Assembly (NCBI GenBank): GCA_002287035.1
Contig: NSKG01000004.1
Coordinates: 1 to 64,000 of the forward strand
Length of the DNA stretch: 64,000 nt
Reading direction: 5' to 3'
DNA from: Pseudomonas sp. WN033
GTDB taxonomy: Bacteria > Pseudomonadota > Gammaproteobacteria > Pseudomonadales > Pseudomonadaceae
The translations under genes and the position numbers were made by a program. The notes beneath the pieces were generated by a model that saw only the letters and a program-made list of their open reading frames with translations, was not told the DNA's origin and ran no database searches. Shown here one piece after another: positions 9,150-17,697 of the stretch (position 1 is the stretch's first letter; each line of letters starts with the position of its first letter).

Positions 9150-10022
9150 TTAAAATCCAGCGAACTTGAGATATCCACTGGTTATTGTGTCACCCCAGAT
9201 CAACGCAATCCAGCCGGCGATGGCCAGATAGGGGCCGAAGGGGAGGGGGGTGGTGTTGGATTGGCCGCGGGTCTTGAGGATGATGATGCCGAGAATGGCG
9301 CCCACCAGTGACGACAGCAGAATGGTCAGGGGCAGCACTTGCCAGCCACCCCAGGCGCCGAGCATGGCCAGCAGCTTGAAGTCGCCATACCCCATGCCTT
9401 CCTTACCGGTCACCAGCTTGAACAACCAGTACACAGACCACAGGCTCAGGTAGCCAAGTACCGCACCCCACAGGGCCGTGCCCAGATCGGTGAACAGGCC
9501 AAAACTGTTGACGATCAGGCCCAGCCACAGCATCGGCAGCACTATTACATCGGGCAGCAGCTGGGTGTCGGCATCGATAAGGCTGAGGCTGATCAATGCC
9601 CAGGTCAGCAGCAGCATGGCGGCGGCTGCCCAACCGAAGCCGAGCTGCCAGGCTACCAGCATCGATAATCCACCGGTCAGCAGCTCCACCAGCGGGTAGC
9701 GTGGGCTGATGCGCTCCTTGCAGTGGCCGCAGCGACCGCGCAGCGCCAGGTAGCTGATCACCGGCAGGTTCTGCCAGGGTTTGATTTCACTCTGGCAGTG
9801 CGGGCAGTGTGAGTGCGGCAGAATCAGGTTGTAGGTAGGCAGCGGTGGCTGTTCAACCTCGGGTTCGAGCATTTCCTGGCATTGCCGGCGCCAATCGCGC
9901 TCGAGCATGATTGGCAGGCGATGAATCACCACATTGAGGAAGCTGCCAACAATCAGCCCGAACAGCCCGCAGAGCAAAACAAAGGCCAGCACATGGCTGG
10001 CCAGATAATCGAGAAGCAGCAT
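9150..10022 (-). CDS. pilD: Type IV prepilin peptidase / methyltransferase
   Basis: PilD cleaves the short leader of type IV prepilins and pseudopilins and N-methylates the new N-terminal Phe. It is an inner-membrane aspartic protease with about eight hydrophobic segments. The N-terminal cytoplasmic loop contains the zinc cysteines CPHC and CGHC (about residues 78-104). The catalytic aspartates are in [11 protein letters not shown] (about 156) and GYGDFKLLA (about 220). The length of 290 aa is normal. It lies one base after pilC in the same operon and should process PilA and all five minor pilins here. Confidence 0.96.
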   Translation of the reverse strand: MLLLDYLASHVLAFVLLCGLFGLIVGSFLNVVIHRLPIMLERDWRRQCQEMLEPEVEQPPLPTYNLILPHSHCPHCQSEIKPWQNLPVISYLALRGRCGHCKERISPRYPLVELLTGGLSMLVAWQLGFGWAAAAMLLLTWALISLSLIDADTQLLPDVIVLPMLWLGLIVNSFGLFTDLGTALWGAVLGYLSLWSVYWLFKLVTGKEGMGYGDFKLLAMLGAWGGWQVLPLTILLSSLVGAILGIIILKTRGQSNTTPLPFGPYLAIAGWIALIWGDTITSGYLKFAGF

Positions 10023-10023
10023 A

Positions 10024-11280
10024 TTAGACGACGGCGCCCAACTGGAAGATCGGCAGGTACATGGCGATGATCAGGCCGCCTACCAGAATACCCAGAACAG
10101 ACATGATCAGCGGTTCGAGCAGGGTGGTGAGGTTATCGACCTTGTTGTCCACCTCGGCCTCGTAGTAGTCGGCGACCTTTTCCAGCATTTCATCCAGCGA
10201 GCCGGACTCTTCACCAATACCGGCCATCTGTACCGCCAATGAGGGAAATACATTGGTGGTGCGCATGGCGAAGTTGAGCTGGGTACCGGCAGAGACATCG
10301 TCCTTGATCTTCATGACCGCGTTGTAGAACACCACATTGCCGGCAGCGCCGGCCACCGAATCCAGCGCATCGACCAGCGGTACACCCGCGGCAAAGGTGG
10401 TTGACAGGGTGCGGGCATAGCGTGCTACCGCAGCCTGGTAGATGATCTCACCAACGATGGGTGCCTTGAGTAGTGCCCTATCCTGACCGTCACGGAATGG
10501 CTTGGAGCGAAGATGGATCTGCTTATAGGCAAAGCCAAGAGCGATGAAGCCAATCAAAATGATGAACCACCAGGACTGCAGCCATTCCGATAGCCCGATG
10601 ACAAACAGGGTAAAGGCCGGCAACTCGGCGCCAAAGTTTGCAAACACTTCCTTGAACTGTGGCACCACCTTGAGCAGAAGAATGGCGGTAACGATAACCG
10701 CCACCACGATAACCGCAATCGGGTAGGTCATGGCCTTTTTAATCTTGGCCTTGAGCGCTTCGGTCTTTTCCTTGTAAGTGGCGATGCGGTCCAGCAGCGA
10801 CTCCAGCCGGCCTGACTGCTCGCCAGACTGCACCAGGTTGCAGAACAGATCGTCGAAATACTTGGGGTGTTTGCGCAGCGAGTCGGCCAGGGTATTGCCG
10901 GCGGCTACATCAACCTTGATATCGTTGACCAGCTTGGCCAGATTGGGGTTTTCCGCGCCCTCGGCAATGATCTCGAAGGACTGGATAATGGGCACCCCGG
11001 CCTCCATCATGGTGGCCAACTGGCGGGTAAAGAAGGCGATATCCAGCGGCTTGATCGGCTTGGCGCGCTTGCCGAACAGGGTCGACTTCTTGTTCACCTT
11101 GGTGACCAGTACACCCTGCTTGCGCAGTTGCGCCTTGATCAAAGCAGCATTGGCGCCTTGGAGCTCGCCGCTGACCTTGGTGCCTTTGCGGTCTTTACCC
11201 TCCCACTTGTAGGCGTAGACCTTTTCTTCTTTGGCCTTTTTGGCTGTGACAGGCTTTTTGACTGCTGCTTGTTGCGCCAT
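10024..11280 (-). CDS. pilC: Type IV pilus inner-membrane platform protein
   Basis: PilC is the platform on which the PilB motor acts during pilus assembly. The 418-aa protein begins with a Lys/Ala-rich extension (residues 1-20), followed by two copies of the GspF/PilC domain (about 75-200 and 280-405), each with FxRQLATMMEAGVPI or YARTLSTTFAAGVPL motifs. Three membrane segments are visible near 180-200, 230-250 and 390-410. It lies three bases after pilB. Confidence 0.96.
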   Translation of the reverse strand: MAQQAAVKKPVTAKKAKEEKVYAYKWEGKDRKGTKVSGELQGANAALIKAQLRKQGVLVTKVNKKSTLFGKRAKPIKPLDIAFFTRQLATMMEAGVPIIQSFEIIAEGAENPNLAKLVNDIKVDVAAGNTLADSLRKHPKYFDDLFCNLVQSGEQSGRLESLLDRIATYKEKTEALKAKIKKAMTYPIAVIVVAVIVTAILLLKVVPQFKEVFANFGAELPAFTLFVIGLSEWLQSWWFIILIGFIALGFAYKQIHLRSKPFRDGQDRALLKAPIVGEIIYQAAVARYARTLSTTFAAGVPLVDALDSVAGAAGNVVFYNAVMKIKDDVSAGTQLNFAMRTTNVFPSLAVQMAGIGEESGSLDEMLEKVADYYEAEVDNKVDNLTTLLEPLIMSVLGILVGGLIIAMYLPIFQLGAVV

Positions 11281-11283
11281 GAC

Positions 11284-12987
11284 TTAGTCCTTGGTCACTC
11301 GGTTGACTTCCGCCAGGCTGGTCACACCCTGCTGTACTTTCAGCAGGGCTGACTGGCGCAGGTCGCGGAAGCCTTCGCTTTGGGCGACATCCGAAATCTG
11401 AATGGAATTACCTTCTTCCATGATAATACGTTGCATGGCCTGCGTTATTTTAACTACTTCATAAATCCCGACACGGCCCTTGTATCCATCCTTGCAATTT
11501 TCACAACCCACCGGGCCATAAATTGTCAACCCGGCATCTATCTGTTGTTCAGTAAAGCCTTCGGCCAGCAATGTGTCACGTGGCACCTCCATCGGCTTCT
11601 TGCAACTCTTGCACAGCCGACGCGCCAGACGCTGGGCAATGATCAGATTGACCGAGGTAGCAATGTTGAACGAGGGCACACCCATGTTGCGCAATCGGGT
11701 CAGGGTTTCTGCCGCGCTGTTGGTGTGCAGGGTAGACATTACCATGTGCCCGGTCTGCGCTGCCTTGATGGCGATTTCCGCCGTTTCCAGGTCGCGGATC
11801 TCGCCAACCATGATGATATCCGGGTCCTGACGCAGAAAGGCGCGCAGGGCCTGGGCAAAGTCCAGGCCCTGCTTGGGGTTTACGTTGACCTGGTTGATAC
11901 CTTCAAGGTTGATTTCCACTGGGTCTTCGGCAGTGGAAATATTGCGCTCCATGGTATTGAGAATATTCAGGCCGGTATAAAGGGAGACGGTCTTGCCCGA
12001 GCCGGTCGGGCCGGTAACCAGGATCATGCCCTGGGGCTTGGCCAGGGCATCCAGATACATCTGTTTCTGGTCTTCCTCATAACCCAGCGAGTCGATACCC
12101 ATCTTGGCGCTGTCCGAGTCGAGAATACGCAGCACCACCTTCTCGCCCCACAGCGTGGGCAGGGTGTTGACCCGGAAATCGATAGCCTTGGTCTTGGATA
12201 TCTTCATCTTGATCCGGCCGTCCTGGGGCTTGCGCCGCTCGGCCATGTCCATGGCTGACATGACCTTCAGGCGGGCGGCAATACGCACCCCCAGCTGTAC
12301 CGGTGGCTTGGCGACCTCGTGCAGTACGCCATCAGTACGAAAACGCACCCGGTAGAGTTTTTCATAGGGTTCAAAGTGCAAATCAGATGAGCCCATGCGA
12401 ATGGCATCCAGCAGCATCTTGTTAACGAAACGCACGATAGGCGCATCGTCGGCACCGTCTGTTGCTTCACCCTTGTCTTCATCCTTGCCGCTCTGTACGT
12501 CCAGGTTGTCCAGATCGGCATCGGACATGTCGCCGAGCCCGCCGGTTGGGCTGTCCAGATACTTGTCGATGGCGCTATGCAGCTTGTCGTCTTCAACAAT
12601 GACGGCATCGGTCATCAGCCCGGTATGAAACTGGATGTCGCTCAGCGCCTGCTGGTTGGTTGGGTCGCTCAGCGCCAGGTAAAGCCGTGAGCCGCGCTTG
12701 AACAGCGGCAGTACATTGTGCTGGCGCACCAGCTTTTCGCTGACCAGATCCTGGGGCGGCTGGCTTTCCTTGTCTAGCGAGACAAGGTCGAAATAGGGGT
12801 AGCCGAATTCCTCGGCGCAAACCATGGCCAGATCGCGGGGATTGGCCAGCTTGTTCTGCACCAGATAGGTGATCAGCGGGATCTTGTCCTGGTGGGCCTG
12901 TTTACTGGCTTTGCTGGCGACCTGGGGGTCAAGCAGCTCGACTTGAACAATACGCCGGGCCAGCCCGGAGAGCACAGGGGTTTCCAT
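11284..12987 (-). CDS. pilB: Type IV pilus assembly ATPase
   Basis: PilB is the cytoplasmic hexameric ATPase that powers pilus extension. The 567-aa protein has an N-terminal MshE-type domain, then the ATPase core with Walker A GPTGSGKT (near residue 328), an Asp box and Walker B (IIMVGEIRDLETAE, about 390), and His box (GHMVMSTLHTNSA, about 415). A tetracysteine zinc motif follows (CKSC ... CENC, about 460-500). It is the first gene of the minus-strand operon. The upstream 1.65 kb towards pilA is repeat-filled. Confidence 0.97.
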   Translation of the reverse strand: METPVLSGLARRIVQVELLDPQVASKASKQAHQDKIPLITYLVQNKLANPRDLAMVCAEEFGYPYFDLVSLDKESQPPQDLVSEKLVRQHNVLPLFKRGSRLYLALSDPTNQQALSDIQFHTGLMTDAVIVEDDKLHSAIDKYLDSPTGGLGDMSDADLDNLDVQSGKDEDKGEATDGADDAPIVRFVNKMLLDAIRMGSSDLHFEPYEKLYRVRFRTDGVLHEVAKPPVQLGVRIAARLKVMSAMDMAERRKPQDGRIKMKISKTKAIDFRVNTLPTLWGEKVVLRILDSDSAKMGIDSLGYEEDQKQMYLDALAKPQGMILVTGPTGSGKTVSLYTGLNILNTMERNISTAEDPVEINLEGINQVNVNPKQGLDFAQALRAFLRQDPDIIMVGEIRDLETAEIAIKAAQTGHMVMSTLHTNSAAETLTRLRNMGVPSFNIATSVNLIIAQRLARRLCKSCKKPMEVPRDTLLAEGFTEQQIDAGLTIYGPVGCENCKDGYKGRVGIYEVVKITQAMQRIIMEEGNSIQISDVAQSEGFRDLRQSALLKVQQGVTSLAEVNRVTKD

Positions 12988-13152
12988 AAGGTACGACGTG
13001 TCTCGGTACAGTTTGTAGGGTTATGTGCGGACTATAGTACAGTGCAAGTGCGCTGCACACCGCAATAGGCCAAAAAAGCGAACCAGTAGGCTTGCTAGCC
13101 CATTCGCGCCCGTTCTCAATCCGCACTGAATTATCAGCAGTCAACGCTTTGC

Positions 13153-13229
13153 TTGGGAGCCTGGAGCATCTGCTCCAGGATGGGAATGCGGCGAGCTTGC
13201 TGCGGGAGCGGATGCTCCCGCTTCCCAGA
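13153..13229 (+). repeat. BIME, family A
   Basis: An inverted pair of GGAG-hairpins (CTGGAGCATCTGCTCCAG and GCGGGAGCGGATGCTCCCGC) is nearly identical to 5902-5979. It is the first of the repeats filling the pilB-pilA interval. Confidence 0.85.
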
Positions 13230-13297
13230 TGGTCGCCACCCGTTAGTCCGTGCGGGAGCCGGGCTCTTTAGATCGTTCCCGCCGGCACACTGCAACA

Positions 13298-14006
13298 CCG
13301 GCACACCACCGGTAGGAGCGCTCTGCGAGCGCGAACGGGCTGTGCAATCACCGGCAACCCTTCGCGTCCGCAGGCCGCTCCTACCCAAACTGAACGCACC
13401 GGTCCGGGCCATGTGACGAATCCAAACACTAGGGTCTGTTGAGGTTTAATCGCAAGCCGCGTTGCCGCGAACATTGCTTCCTGAGAGCCTGGAGCATCGC
13501 CGAAGCGCTCCGGGTTCAGCCAGTTGCTCGGAATTTTGTGCCTGGCCTGGGGAGCGCCGCCTGGATTCTACCGCTTCCCAAGTTCGCCCACCGGCACACC
13601 GCTTCACCGGTACACCACCGGTAGGAGCGCTCTGCGAGCGCGAATGGGCTGTGCAATCACCGGCAATCCTTCGCGGTCGCAGGCCGCTCCTACCCAAACT
13701 GAACGCACCGGTCCGGGCCATGTGACGAATCCAAACACTAGGGTCTGTTGAGGTTTAATCGCAAGCCGCGTTCCCGCGAACATTGCTTCCTGAGAGCCTG
13801 GAGCATCGCCGAAGGGCTCCGGGTTCAGCCAGTTGCTCGGAATTTTGTGCCTGGCCTGGGGGGCGCCGCCTGGATTCTCCCGCTTCCCAAGTTCGCCCAC
13901 CGGCACACCGCTTCACCGGTACACCACCGGTAGGAGCGCTCTGCGAGCGCGAATGGGCTTTGCAATCACCGGCAATCCTTCGCGGCCGCAGGCCGCTCCT
14001 ACCCAA
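13298..14006 (+). repeat. Tandem repeat, 309-bp unit (about 2.3 copies)
   Basis: The segment beginning AGGGTCTGTTGAGG occurs at 13431 and again at 13740, a period of 309 bases with few differences. The partial copy before 13431 shares the right half, and the second copy is truncated at about 14006. Each unit contains a family B REP pair (GGTAGGAGCGCTCTGCG ... GCAGGCCGCTCCTACC), a family A fragment (GAGCCTGGAGCATCG) and a GTGCCTGGCCTGGGGAGCG segment. ORFs across it contain only repeat-derived residues, so I call it non-coding. Confidence 0.88.
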
Positions 14007-14103
14007 TGGCTGCGGCTATTAAGTCATCACGCAGCTCCTACCCAGTGCTGGAATGCGCAAAGAAACCCACATAAATATAGTGCTTGGAGTGTGTGTTGCT
14101 ATA

Positions 14104-14420
14104 CCTGGGAGCCTGGAGCATCTGCTTCAGGTCGGGGGTGCAGCGGGGTTGCTGCGGGAACGGATGCTCCCGCCTCCCAGGATCGGCCCGCAGTGAGGCC
14201 CGCAGGTAGCGCAGATGCTTTTCCCTGGGAGCCTGGAGCATCTGCTCCAGGACGGGGGTGCAGCGAGCTTGCTGCGGGAGCGGATGCTCCCGCCTCCCAG
14301 GATCGGCCCGCAGTGAGGCCCGCAGGTAGCGCAGATGCTTTTCCCTGGGAGCCTGGAGCATCTGCTCCAGGACGGTGATGCAGCGAGCTTGCTGCGGGAG
14401 CGGATGCTACCGCCTCCCGG
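14104..14420 (+). repeat. Tandem BIME array, 120-bp unit, three copies
   Basis: Copies begin at 14104, 14224 and 14344 with CCTGGGAGCCTGGAGC and differ at only a few positions. Each is a family A BIME plus a 40-base linker ending GTAGCGCAGATGC. The third copy lacks the linker. The array ends 20 bases before the putative PilR site. Confidence 0.9.
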
Positions 14421-14440
14421 ATAAGTGTTACGTCACTAGT

Positions 14441-14475
14441 TGACAAAATTTGTCACTTTTTGGCGTTGCTTGACA
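14441..14475 (+). promoter_or_regulatory. Possible PilR upstream activating sequence
   Basis: A 15-base palindrome, TGACAAAATTTGTCA (14441-14455, only the centre base unpaired), is followed by another TGACA at 14471. PilR of Pseudomonas binds TGTC-type repeats upstream of pilA. The site lies about 110-145 bases before the sigma-54 promoter, a suitable enhancer distance. The assignment to PilR is inferred. Confidence 0.55.
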
Positions 14476-14585
14476 GGTTTGTGGTGATGGTAGTGCGGTA
14501 TATAGGGCGGGATAAAGCCTGGAACCTTGATGTAAGTCACAAAATACTGGCTAACAACAGCAGGTTGCGAGTGGAATAATGCGCC

Positions 14586-14602
14586 TGGCACGGACTGTGC
14601 TT
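14586..14602 (+). promoter_or_regulatory. Sigma-54 (RpoN) promoter of pilA
   Basis: TGGCACGGACTGTGCTT matches the -24/-12 consensus with GG and GC exactly ten bases apart. It lies 52 bases before the pilA start. RpoN control of pilA with PilS/PilR is well known in Pseudomonas. Confidence 0.85.
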
Positions 14603-14653
14603 TTATTCGTGTAGCCAACAGGCTGTTCTTATAACGTTAAGGAGTTGATGATA

Positions 14654-15124
14654 ATGAAGGCTCAAAAAGGCTTTACTTTGATCGAACTGATGATCGTGGT
14701 TGCGATCATCGGTATTCTGGCTGCCATCGCGCTGCCGGCTTATCAGGATTATACTAATCGCGCCAAAATGTCAGAGGTCTTGACGTTCGCATCGTCAGCG
14801 CGTACTGCTGTTTCTGAACACTTCCAATCAGCAGGAGCTCTGCCAGCCAATAATGCAGCAGCAGGTATGGATGCGGCAGCTGATATTACATCTACGTATG
14901 TAGAATCTGTAACTGTAGCTAATGGTGTTATTACTGTAGCTATCCAAGGCACTAATGTTACCGATCTTGATGCGGGTACAGTGACTTTTACTCCTCGTCA
15001 GTCTGACGGTACTACTGCTATCGCAGCAGGTTATGCTGGTCCAATTGTTTGGGTTTGTGCGCCGAGTGCTGCAAGCCTTAACAAGTACTTCCCGTCCGAC
15101 TGTCGTACTGTACCTACTCCTTAA
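14654..15124 (+). CDS. pilA: Type IV major pilin PilA
   Basis: PilA is the structural subunit of the type IV pilus. The prepilin has a six-residue leader (MKAQKG) cut by PilD before Phe+1, the Glu at +5, and the hydrophobic helix [18 protein letters not shown]. Starting at ATG 14654 gives 156 aa and a proper spacing from AAGGAG (14639-14644); the ATG at 14648 is too close. Two cysteines near the C terminus (WVCAPS ... SDCR) would form the disulfide-bonded D-region. Codon use is more AT-rich than neighbours, as expected for a variable pilin. It is divergent from pilB, as in P. aeruginosa. Confidence 0.96.
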   Translation: MKAQKGFTLIELMIVVAIIGILAAIALPAYQDYTNRAKMSEVLTFASSARTAVSEHFQSAGALPANNAAAGMDAAADITSTYVESVTVANGVITVAIQGTNVTDLDAGTVTFTPRQSDGTTAIAAGYAGPIVWVCAPSAASLNKYFPSDCRTVPTP

Positions 15125-15178
15125 TGAAGGATTAGGGTTCAGGCCTTGTATTGACCTGATTGCTCTTTTCATGGTCTC

Positions 15179-15208
15179 CACCAACCCCCGGTTCGCCGGG
15201 GTTTGGTG
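15179..15208 (+). terminator. Terminator-like hairpin downstream of pilA
   Basis: A 13-bp stem with one mismatch (CACCAACCCCCGG / CCGGGGTTTGGTG) and a TTCG tetraloop is followed by TTTATAAGTTT. It lies 55 bases after the pilA stop. Confidence 0.85.
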
Positions 15209-15291
15209 TTTATAAGTTTCTATCTGCTGCTGATTTTCCGCAGTTTCTAACTGTGAAACTACAAGACAGCCCTCCATGAATAAATCGCTTA

Positions 15292-15528
15292 ATGTTTAAC
15301 CGCTACCCGGATCAGTCTGGTTCGCGTAAGGGGTATGCGTTAACTGGCGCTGTTTTCCTGGTTTTTGGTATTGGCATGGTGCTAATAGGTTCAGTAGCTG
15401 GCGCTCTGATTGGCTTTTGTTTAGGCTCTGGTCTGCTCTTGCCTAGCGTGCTGCTGGGGTATGCCCGATTTGAGAAGTACGAAAGGATCCTGGGGCGTAT
15501 TGCCGGATTCGGCAACTTTTCTTCTTAA
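15292..15528 (+). CDS. Small membrane protein of unknown function
   Basis: I do not recognise a family. The 78-aa product has a short polar N terminus (Asp, Arg, Lys), two hydrophobic segments (residues about 15-35 and 37-56) rich in Gly and small residues, and a basic cytoplasmic-like tail with RFEKYERILGR. The ATG at 15292 has no strong ribosome site, and a short ORF (ATG 15276) overlaps it. The position just after pilA is where pilin accessory genes sit in some P. aeruginosa strains, but I see no similarity to those from memory. It may be a real small gene; coding evidence is modest. Confidence 0.5.
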   Translation: MFNRYPDQSGSRKGYALTGAVFLVFGIGMVLIGSVAGALIGFCLGSGLLLPSVLLGYARFEKYERILGRIAGFGNFSS

Positions 15529-15533
15529 GGTTT

Positions 15534-15679
15534 AGATCGTCCCCACGCTTGCGTGGGAATGCCCCGCCGAAGCGCTTCGCGCATCTGCTCGGGGTTGGCG
15601 TTGTAGGCTAGTCAGCGCGGGAGCCGACCGCGGCCCGGTCCGAACGCGGCCCGAGATTCTCCCGCCTCCCAGGGGGGGG
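15534..15679 (+). repeat. TA-linked BIME copy 1
   Basis: The unit begins with a hairpin (CGTCCCCACGC / GCGTGGGAATG), continues with GCATCTGCTCGGGGTTGGCG, and ends with CTCCCGCCTCCCAGGGGGGG. Near-identical copies lie at 16433, 17541 (right part), 18372 and 19103. It directly abuts the stop codon of the XRE antitoxin. Confidence 0.88.
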
Positions 15680-15681
15680 CG

Positions 15682-15987
15682 TTAAACCAGAGCTTCCAGC
15701 CCTTTTTTATCTACCAGATTCAGCAGTTTCAGCGAAGGGCCGTTGGGCTTTTTGCCGCCAATCTCCCACTTCTGCACAGTGGAGGGGCTGATGTTGAGAT
15801 AGGCGGCGAATACAGCTTGGCTGGCTCGGTTTTTCTGCCGGATGCGTTTGATTTGGGCCGGGGTGTAGGTTTCCAACTGCGGCAGGCACAAGGCATCAAA
15901 CTCGCGCAGGGTGACATCTTTCATCACTCCGGCATCGTGCAGCTCTTGGACACTTTCATGAATGGTATCCAGAATTGATTTATCCAT
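15682..15987 (-). CDS. XRE-family antitoxin (HigA/NadS-like)
   Basis: This is the DNA-binding antitoxin of a type II TA pair. The 101-aa product has a helix-turn-helix in its C-terminal half (residues about 55-80, RASQAVFAAYLNISPSTVQKW), typical of antitoxins encoded after a RelE-like toxin. The ATG at 15987 is chosen over an upstream TTG and overlaps the toxin's stop by 8 bases, implying coupling. It probably represses its own operon. The toxin frame upstream is broken, so this antitoxin may now be an orphan. Confidence 0.85.
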   Translation of the reverse strand: MDKSILDTIHESVQELHDAGVMKDVTLREFDALCLPQLETYTPAQIKRIRQKNRASQAVFAAYLNISPSTVQKWEIGGKKPNGPSLKLLNLVDKKGLEALV

Positions 15988-16358
15988 TATTGACAACCTC
16001 GATCAAGGCACCGCTGTTGACTGCTTTGTTCAGTTCGGCCTTGCTGTAGCTCAGCAGAATATCCGCATACAATTTCAGGGCCTTCAGTTCCTTATCGCTG
16101 ATATTGGCTCGCGCATTTTTTGCGAAACCATAGACGAAGAAGGCCTTGTCTCCGGCCCGATAGGCTAATAGGGTTCGAACGCCCCCTCTCTTGCCTCGGC
16201 CACCCACAGCGACCCGCGTTTTGAACACCTGGCCACCCACCCAGGTAGGCATCCACCAGGCCCTGGTCAATTTCCCTGACGGCAACTAGCAGGGCGTCGT
16301 CGCTCAATCCTTCCCTGGCGGCCCATTTGCTGAACGCCTTGTTTTTAAATGTCCGCAT
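15980..16358 (-). pseudogene. RelE-family toxin, frameshifted
   Basis: The first part starts at ATG 16358 (MRTFKNKAFSKWAAREG) and reads to AYLGG; the second part resumes in another frame at VFKTRVAVGG and continues through GGVRTLLAYR and FFVYGFAKNARANI to the stop. Together they match the RelE/HigB-like toxin family partnered with XRE antitoxins. The break lies at a GGGTGGGT duplication on the minus strand (16235-16242). Removing one 4-base copy restores an open frame of 124 aa. The toxin is therefore probably inactive, unless this is a sequencing error or phase-variable slippage. Confidence 0.85.
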
Positions 16359-16432
16359 AGACGTCCTTGTTGTTAGCGCAATTGTATCACTTGGTGCTAT
16401 ATATGCAATCTTGGAATCGGGATCAGGTCTTT

Positions 16433-16577
16433 GGATCGTTCCCTCGTTCTGCGTGGGAACGCCCCGCCGAAGCGCTCTGCGCATCTGCTCGGGGTTGGCG
16501 TTGTAGGCTAGTCAGCGCGGGAGCCGACCGCGGCCCGGTCCGACCGCGGCCCGAGATTCTCCCGCCTCCCCAGGGGG
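16433..16577 (+). repeat. TA-linked BIME copy 2
   Basis: It matches 15534-15679 almost throughout. A perfect version of the first hairpin is not kept here (CGTTCCCTCGTTCTGCGTGG). It lies between the RelE/XRE module and the Doc module. Confidence 0.88.
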
Positions 16578-16627
16578 TATTTCAAGTCAGCTTGTTGATC
16601 AGTTTTTCAAGAGTCTATGGCTACCGA

Positions 16628-17107
16628 TCAATGTGGTACGGACAAGGTCCACTCAATCTTCAAGTTCAGCGCCTCTGCATCGTACTCGCGTGACCAATCA
16701 GCAAGCCAGCACTCAAGGTCATCTTCACTGTAAATTTTGGTATCAAGTCCAACCAGCAGTGCAATCATCTCTTCACCGGGCCCTGTGAGTTCAAAGCCAT
16801 TCAGTAGTAAAAAAATGGCTCCGGCCGCAGCGGCTGTGCGCTTATTTGCATTGTTGAAAGGGTGATTGAATATGATGCTCGCCATCAGCCTGGAGGTAAG
16901 GCGGAATATGTCGTCTGTGCCTTCGTAGTAACGAACTTGCGCTGGACGTTGCTGAGATGACTCAAGCTGGTCAGGTTTTAATACACCATTCAACTCTGAC
17001 GGCGTTTGCAGCTTAATCAGAGTTGAATTGATGTGTTTTAGGTCTTCAAGGGATAGGTAACGAACACCTTCGCAGGGCTTACCGCTGAAATAATCCGGGC
17101 TGGCCAT
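16628..17107 (-). CDS. doc: Doc/Fic-family toxin
   Basis: Doc toxins are Fic-fold kinases that phosphorylate EF-Tu and stop translation. The 159-aa product has the Fic motif as HPFNNANKR at residues 82-90, followed by TAAAAGAIFLLLNG, like phage P1 Doc. The catalytic His is present. The residue normally Asp or Glu at motif position 5 is Asn (N86), which could affect metal binding. It is preceded by a short gene, probably the antitoxin, in the same direction. Confidence 0.85.
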   Translation of the reverse strand: MASPDYFSGKPCEGVRYLSLEDLKHINSTLIKLQTPSELNGVLKPDQLESSQQRPAQVRYYEGTDDIFRLTSRLMASIIFNHPFNNANKRTAAAAGAIFLLLNGFELTGPGEEMIALLVGLDTKIYSEDDLECWLADWSREYDAEALNLKIEWTLSVPH

Positions 17108-17122
17108 CCTGGCGCTACCTCA

Positions 17123-17293
17123 TCAGACCTTGGAGAGTTCCTTCAAGGTTGCTTCGTAACGACGGAAGACTTTCTCAAAGGCAGCCTGAACCTGGTCAGC
17201 ATGCACGCCAGACACTGGGTGTGCGCAAACAACCTCGCCAGCTTTACGCGGCGTGATGTGAACACGAGTATCTTTGCGCAGTGCGTTGCTCAT
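17123..17293 (-). CDS. Small putative antitoxin partner of Doc
   Basis: This 56-aa reading frame starts at ATG 17293 behind GGGGAAAGCT and stops 15 bases before doc. It begins MSNALRKDTRVHITPRKAGE and ends with a charged helix (AAFEKVFRRYEATLKELSKV). The size, position and charge pattern fit an antitoxin, but I do not recognise Phd. It may be a small Fic inhibitor similar in size to YhfG/VbhA; that is only an analogy. Confidence 0.7.
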   Translation of the reverse strand: MSNALRKDTRVHITPRKAGEVVCAHPVSGVHADQVQAAFEKVFRRYEATLKELSKV

Positions 17294-17697
17294 AGCTTTC
17301 CCCTTAGTAGTCCCTTACTACATCAGAACGTTACAAATCATGAAAATTCCACCGAAATGCGGGGCTTTTTCATTCTCGGCAACACTTTTTCAAAGTGGAC
17401 GACGATACTGTCAACGTCAAGCCAAACAGTCAAGCTATAGCATCGATAGCAAAGGCCTATCCGACATGTGGTTGATTCCGTGCAATCAATTGCAAATGCT
17501 GCTTGTTTTTCTGGCCTGGTGGCACTGGTGCGTTGCTCGCCGCGGGAGCCGACCGCGGCCCGGTCCGAACGCGGCCCGAGATTCTCCCGCCTCCCAGGGG
17601 GGGGTAGCCGCAGGCTCCGTTGGTTGTTTTCTCTACGCGCGCTCCGGGGGCTTGAGTATCTGCTCAAGGTTGGGATGTTCCAGTATCCCGGAAGCCC
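17294..17697. other. Gene-free spacer with BIME fragments
   Basis: I see no convincing gene here. The right part (17541-17640) is a shortened TA-linked BIME, followed by another imperfect hairpin (GGGGGCTTGAGTATCTGCTC ... CCCGGAAGCCCC, 17646-17699). The left part (17294-17540) is AT-richer and should contain the promoter of the Doc module on the minus strand. Confidence 0.6.
17541..17640 (+). repeat. TA-linked BIME copy 3 (partial)
   Basis: It retains only the right half (CGCGGGAGCCGACCGCGGCC to CTCCCAGGGGGG). It then shares TAGCCGCAGGCTCCGTTGG and TTTTCTCTACGC with the copy at 19103-19219, so two of the copies carry a longer common tail. Confidence 0.85.

Noticed and set aside
13268-13933. 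Small ORFs in the pilB-pilA repeat block
   Set aside because: Predicted proteins on both strands repeat the same residues and are translated REP sequence with no ribosome sites.
14104-14420. CRISPR array
   Set aside because: Units are 120 bp and repeated nearly in full, with no short unique spacers and no cas genes.
15125-15291. tRNA gene next to pilA, as in P. aeruginosa
   Set aside because: I looked for a cloverleaf with a TTC-containing T arm and CCA end and found only the terminator hairpin.
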